Of a stretch of DNA of 23,688 nt, positions 20,985 through 23,688 are shown one piece after another. Each line of letters starts with the position of its first letter. Positions within the stretch are counted from its first letter, which is position 1. The DNA comes from Enterobacteriaceae bacterium UBA3516 (GTDB lineage: Bacteria > Pseudomonadota > Gammaproteobacteria > Enterobacterales > Enterobacteriaceae), in NCBI GenBank assembly GCA_002377245.1, contig DFPL01000047.1:1-23688 (forward strand). Direction: 5' to 3'. Below the pieces are notes generated by a model, which was not told the DNA's origin, searched no databases, and saw only the letters and a program-made list of their open reading frames with translations. The translations under genes were made by a program, and so were the position numbers.

Positions 20985-21503
20985 ATGGTAGATAAACGCG
21001 AATCCTATACAAAAGAAGACCTTCTTGCCTCTGGTCGCGGAGAGCTGTTTGGCGCGAAAGGCCCGCAATTGCCGGCACCAAGCATGCTGATGATGGACCG
21101 TGTGGTCAAAATGACCGAGACCGGCGGGAATTTTGACAAAGGCTATGTCGAAGCCGAGCTGGATATCAATCCAGACCTGTGGTTCTTCGGTTGCCATTTC
21201 ATTGGCGATCCCGTTATGCCAGGCTGCCTCGGTCTGGACGCAATGTGGCAGCTGGTTGGTTTTTATCTGGGCTGGCTGGGTGCCGAAGGTAAAGGCCGCG
21301 CCCTGGGCGTGGGTGAAGTCAAATTCACCGGTCAGATTCTGCCTACCGCTAAAAAAGTCACCTATCGCATTCATTTCAAACGCGTGATTAACCGTCGTTT
21401 GGTCATGGGTCTGGCAGATGGGGAAGTACTGGTTGATGGCCGTGTCATCTATACCGCTTCTGACCTGAAAGTGGGCCTGTTCCAGGACACGTCCGCGTTC
21501 TGA
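20985..21503 (+). CDS. fabA: 3-hydroxydecanoyl-ACP dehydratase/isomerase FabA
   Basis: The protein has 172 residues, as in E. coli, from the ATG at 20985 (MVDKRESYTKEDLLASGRGE). The hot-dog fold carries the catalytic His in FFGCHFIGDPVMPGC and the Asp in LGLDAMWQLVGF. FabA dehydrates 3-hydroxydecanoyl-ACP and isomerises trans-2- to cis-3-decenoyl-ACP, the branch point for unsaturated fatty acids, in the cytoplasm. It is nearly identical to E. coli. Control is by FadR (activation) and FabR (repression) at the operators just upstream. A terminator follows; the rmf gene converges. Confidence 0.98.
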   Translation: MVDKRESYTKEDLLASGRGELFGAKGPQLPAPSMLMMDRVVKMTETGGNFDKGYVEAELDINPDLWFFGCHFIGDPVMPGCLGLDAMWQLVGFYLGWLGAEGKGRALGVGEVKFTGQILPTAKKVTYRIHFKRVINRRLVMGLADGEVLVDGRVIYTASDLKVGLFQDTSAF

Positions 21504-21523
21504 TTACCCGGCTCCTGAAACGC

Positions 21524-21555
21524 GAAACCTCCGCTATGCGGAGGTTTCTTTTTCT
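21524..21555 (+). terminator. Intrinsic terminator after fabA
   Basis: GAAACCTCCGC (21524-21534) pairs perfectly with GCGGAGGTTTC (21538-21548), loop TAT, then TTTTTCT. It lies between the convergent fabA and rmf stop codons. Confidence 0.92.
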
Positions 21556-21567
21556 AAAGAGACAGAA

Positions 21568-21735
21568 TCAGGCAATTACGGCCCTGTCCCCCATGGCCTC
21601 TCGCCAGCCTCCGAGCCAATAGGACCTCTGATTCAGCGTCTGATAAGGACACATTTCTTTAGGCCGTCCCGAAATACCGGCCTGATATCCACGTTGATGT
21701 GCCCGTTCCAGGCGATCACGTTTTTGTCTCTTCAT
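21568..21735 (-). CDS. rmf: Ribosome modulation factor Rmf
   Basis: A 55-residue basic protein read on the minus strand: MKRQKRDRLERAHQRGYQAG, then ISGRPKEMCPYQTLNQ, RSYWLGGWREAMGD and RAVIA. It has the same length and near-identical sequence to E. coli Rmf. Rmf binds 30S subunits near the anti-Shine-Dalgarno region and drives 70S ribosomes into inactive 100S dimers in stationary phase. The ribosome site is GAGG, seven bases or so before ATG. The position between fabA and pqiC matches E. coli. A promoter candidate lies about 70-100 bases upstream. Confidence 0.97.
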   Translation of the reverse strand: MKRQKRDRLERAHQRGYQAGISGRPKEMCPYQTLNQRSYWLGGWREAMGDRAVIA

Positions 21736-21806
21736 GCCTCGTTTCCCTCATCTTTTGGTCTGGTGGAAAAGAAAACAGTGGTCATAATTCATGCAACCAC
21801 AGGGTA

Positions 21807-21835
21807 CGAATACCCTGGATAGAGGGCGACGTCAA
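21807..21835 (-). promoter_or_regulatory. Candidate rmf promoter
   Basis: On the minus strand TTGACG (21830-21835) and TATTCG (21807-21812) are 17 bases apart, giving a leader of about 65 bases. The -10 lies inside a perfect dyad CAGGGTA-CGAA-TACCCTG (21800-21817). Confidence 0.5.
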
Positions 21836-21933
21836 TGCGCAAAATTCACGCCAGTGTCATAAATGTGACCTGGAAATAAGTTCATTTGTACAAAAAATGT
21901 GAGCCAGTACAAGTAACTGACTGGGCATAAAAC

Positions 21934-21966
21934 AAAAAAACCGTCACCCAAAAAAGCGTGACGGCT
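21934..21966 (-). terminator. Intrinsic terminator of the pqi operon
   Basis: On the minus strand GCCGTCAC pairs with GTGACGG(T) around a loop of about ten bases, followed by TTTTTTT (from + strand 21934-21940). It begins 22 bases after the pqiC stop. Confidence 0.85.
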
Positions 21967-21987
21967 TTTAAACTGCATGAATGCTAC

Positions 21988-22554
21988 TTATCGTAAGCGC
22001 GAAAGTTCACCCGCTATGCTCGCCGCTTCCTGCTGCCATGCATGAGCCAGCACTTTGACCATTTCGTCATAGCCATCCTGCTGCTGTTTAAGCTCAATGT
22101 GGAACGGTCGCTTGGTTAACTGGCCCTGGTGGTTAAGCAACCACTCTCCGCTCACAATGACTCGCCCATCGTAGCGGCCGTGAAAACCCGTCACCGTAAC
22201 ATTCAACGTATCCTGCACGCTGCCAAGCGGCTGCGAGGCGACGACCCAGCCAGGCAACTGGTTGCTGAGATTAGCGACCAGCGTGGTTCGCAGCTGCTGA
22301 TCCAACGGACTGGCCCACAAATTGTTGGCCGCAATAACGTATTTAACGTCTGAAGTCTGATAGACCACGCCGTTGCCAGCCAGATAATCCGGCACACTGA
22401 CCTGTTCTACCCACAACAAACGCTGCCCACTCGTGACTGCAGGGGCCGGGCTGGTGACTGTGGGAGAAGGCAACTGGTAATAGCTCTTGTTGTCACCACC
22501 CGCGCTACAGGCGGTCAGCAAGACCGCCAGAAGTGCTACTGCGCCTTTCTTCAT
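21988..22554 (-). CDS. pqiC: Outer membrane lipoprotein PqiC
   Basis: The protein has 188 residues (E. coli 187). The lipoprotein signal ends in the lipobox LTAC with Cys16; Ser at +2 predicts sorting to the outer membrane. The body has the ABC-type transport auxiliary fold (YYQLPSP, LLWVEQVSVPDYLAGNGVVYQT, NNLWASPLDQQLRTTL). PqiC is the outer membrane partner of the PqiAB system thought to move lipids between the membranes. Its ATG overlaps the pqiB TGA (ATGA, 22551-22554), so translation is coupled. It is the last gene of the operon. Confidence 0.96.
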   Translation of the reverse strand: MKKGAVALLAVLLTACSAGGDNKSYYQLPSPTVTSPAPAVTSGQRLLWVEQVSVPDYLAGNGVVYQTSDVKYVIAANNLWASPLDQQLRTTLVANLSNQLPGWVVASQPLGSVQDTLNVTVTGFHGRYDGRVIVSGEWLLNHQGQLTKRPFHIELKQQQDGYDEMVKVLAHAWQQEAASIAGELSRLR

Positions 22555-23688
22555 TCTTTCGCCCTCTTCGGCTGCGGATCGTCTTTGCCTTTCGATTCAA
22601 ATACCAGCGCGTTGCTCTTCTCGTTCAGGGTCTTGAGCACCGGTTGCAGCTCGCGTAAAACCTGATCGAGGCGCTGCATATCGGCCACCATTTTGTTATA
22701 GGCCGCAGAACCAGGCTGGAAGCCTTGCATGCTGCGGTTTAGTTCACGCAGCGTGCCTTGCATATCCGCAGGGAGCTGCTGCATAGACTGGCTGGCTGTC
22801 AGTTTGTTGAGATTATCGAGCGTCGTCTGCAGACGTCGCATCGTCTGTTGGCTCTGGGTGAGCGTATTGGTCGCCTGTTCAATCATCGGATTGAGCGGCA
22901 GATTGTTGATCTTATCAAGCGTATCCATCAATCGCTGCTGAATTTGCGCCAGACCGCCGCTTACCGTCGGAATAATACGATGCCCACCGAACTCCGGCAT
23001 TTCGTTTATCGCCGGCGCTTTGGGGTAGAAGTCGAGATCAACATACAGCGCACCGGTGACGATATTACCCGTCTTCAGTGCTGCTCGCAGACCACGCTTC
23101 ATCAGCTCGGTAAGATGCCCATCAATGTCCGCATCGCCACCAAACTGATTGGCAATCCGTTCAGGCTCAATACGAATCAAAATAGGAATTCGATAATCAT
23201 CATTGAGTTTCTGTCGCATCTCTGGCGTGAAGTAAGGCACTTTCTCTACGGTTCCCAGACGAATACCACGGAATTCAACAGGCGCACCTGGCTGCAGGCC
23301 GCGAATGGAATCCTTGAAGAACATCAGATAATCGGTATGCGCTGTATACAGAGACTCCTGGATACTCCGCTGGTCGTCAAACAGCATAAAGGCCGTTTTC
23401 TCTGCTACCGGTTCACCCAGTTCATTGCCTTCCGGCACATCAAAGCTGACTCCGCCGCCAAACAAGGTGCTCAGAGACCCCATCTCAACGCGCATTCCCG
23501 CAGAGGTCAGATCCACGGCAATGCCGCTGTCTTTCCAGAAGCGCACGTTGCTGGTCACCAGTCTGTCGTTAGGTGCATTGATAAAGAGCTGATAGGTGAT
23601 GGTGCGCTTTTGCGTGTCAAAGGTACTGGTTTCCACCGAACCGACGCGATAGCCACGGAACAGCACCGGGTCCCCCGGCGAGAGCTGC
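22551..23688 (-). CDS. pqiB: Intermembrane transport protein PqiB (MCE family), N-terminus beyond window
   Basis: 378 residues are visible to the right edge; E. coli PqiB has 546, so about 165-170 N-terminal residues, with the membrane anchor and first MCE domain, are outside. The visible part starts in the second MCE domain (QLSPGDPVLFRGYRVGSVET), continues through the third (LQPGAPVEFRGIRLGTVEKVP) with GNIVTGALYVDLDFYP, and ends in a long helical region (LAQIQQRLMDTLDKINNLP to ADMQRLDQVLRELQPVLKTL) that forms the hexameric needle-like coiled coil. PqiB spans the periplasm between PqiA and PqiC for lipid transport. The tail is KDDPQPKRAKE. Confidence 0.96.
   Translation of the reverse strand, partial: QLSPGDPVLFRGYRVGSVETSTFDTQKRTITYQLFINAPNDRLVTSNVRFWKDSGIAVDLTSAGMRVEMGSLSTLFGGGVSFDVPEGNELGEPVAEKTAFMLFDDQRSIQESLYTAHTDYLMFFKDSIRGLQPGAPVEFRGIRLGTVEKVPYFTPEMRQKLNDDYRIPILIRIEPERIANQFGGDADIDGHLTELMKRGLRAALKTGNIVTGALYVDLDFYPKAPAINEMPEFGGHRIIPTVSGGLAQIQQRLMDTLDKINNLPLNPMIEQATNTLTQSQQTMRRLQTTLDNLNKLTASQSMQQLPADMQGTLRELNRSMQGFQPGSAAYNKMVADMQRLDQVLRELQPVLKTLNEKSNALVFESKGKDDPQPKRAKE

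Overview
The window looks like chromosomal core sequence from a member of the Enterobacteriaceae, probably the Enterobacter/Leclercia/Kosakonia/Klebsiella side of the family. The gene order from a serine tRNA through yccA, tusE, acyP, rlmI, hspQ, yccU, csgI, mgsA, helD, yccF, yccS, tfoX/sxy, sulA, ompA, matP, lonH, fabA, rmf, pqiC to pqiB is the one found around ompA in Escherichia coli. Most proteins match the recalled E. coli sequences closely and have almost the same lengths. The species cannot be fixed from this reading.

Layout. Bases 1-4746 are lineage-variable. A 2-hydroxyacid dehydrogenase (N-terminus cut by the window edge) and a short-chain dehydrogenase point right. A DUF3750 membrane-anchored protein, tRNA-Ser(UGA) and an orphan OppA/MppA-type peptide-binding protein point left. 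In E. coli the hydrogenase-1 (hya) operon lies beside this tRNA instead. Bases 5024-16310 hold the conserved block, with one extra gene at 6613-7416 between acyP and rlmI. That gene encodes an unrecognised 267-residue protein with a degenerate zinc-peptidase-like motif. Bases 16487-23688 hold sulA, ompA, matP, lonH, fabA, rmf and the 3' part of the pqi operon, which is cut by the right edge.

Functions. Several genes handle stress and protein or ribosome quality: yccA (FtsH modulator), hspQ, lonH, sulA (SOS division inhibitor) and rmf (ribosome hibernation). Others serve the envelope (ompA, pqiBC, csgI, yccS, yccF, fabA), tRNA/rRNA modification (tusE, rlmI) and chromosome maintenance (matP, helD).

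Regulatory sites readable in the sequence include a LexA box over the sulA promoter, adjacent FadR and FabR operators at fabA, a perfect CpxR-type box upstream of yccA, a heat-shock-type promoter before hspQ, the ompA promoter and long leader, a strong tRNA promoter, and intrinsic terminators after most transcription units. No CRISPR array, insertion sequence, prophage gene or rRNA was seen. No clearly new multi-gene system was found; the best candidate for something undescribed is the solitary gene at 6613-7416.
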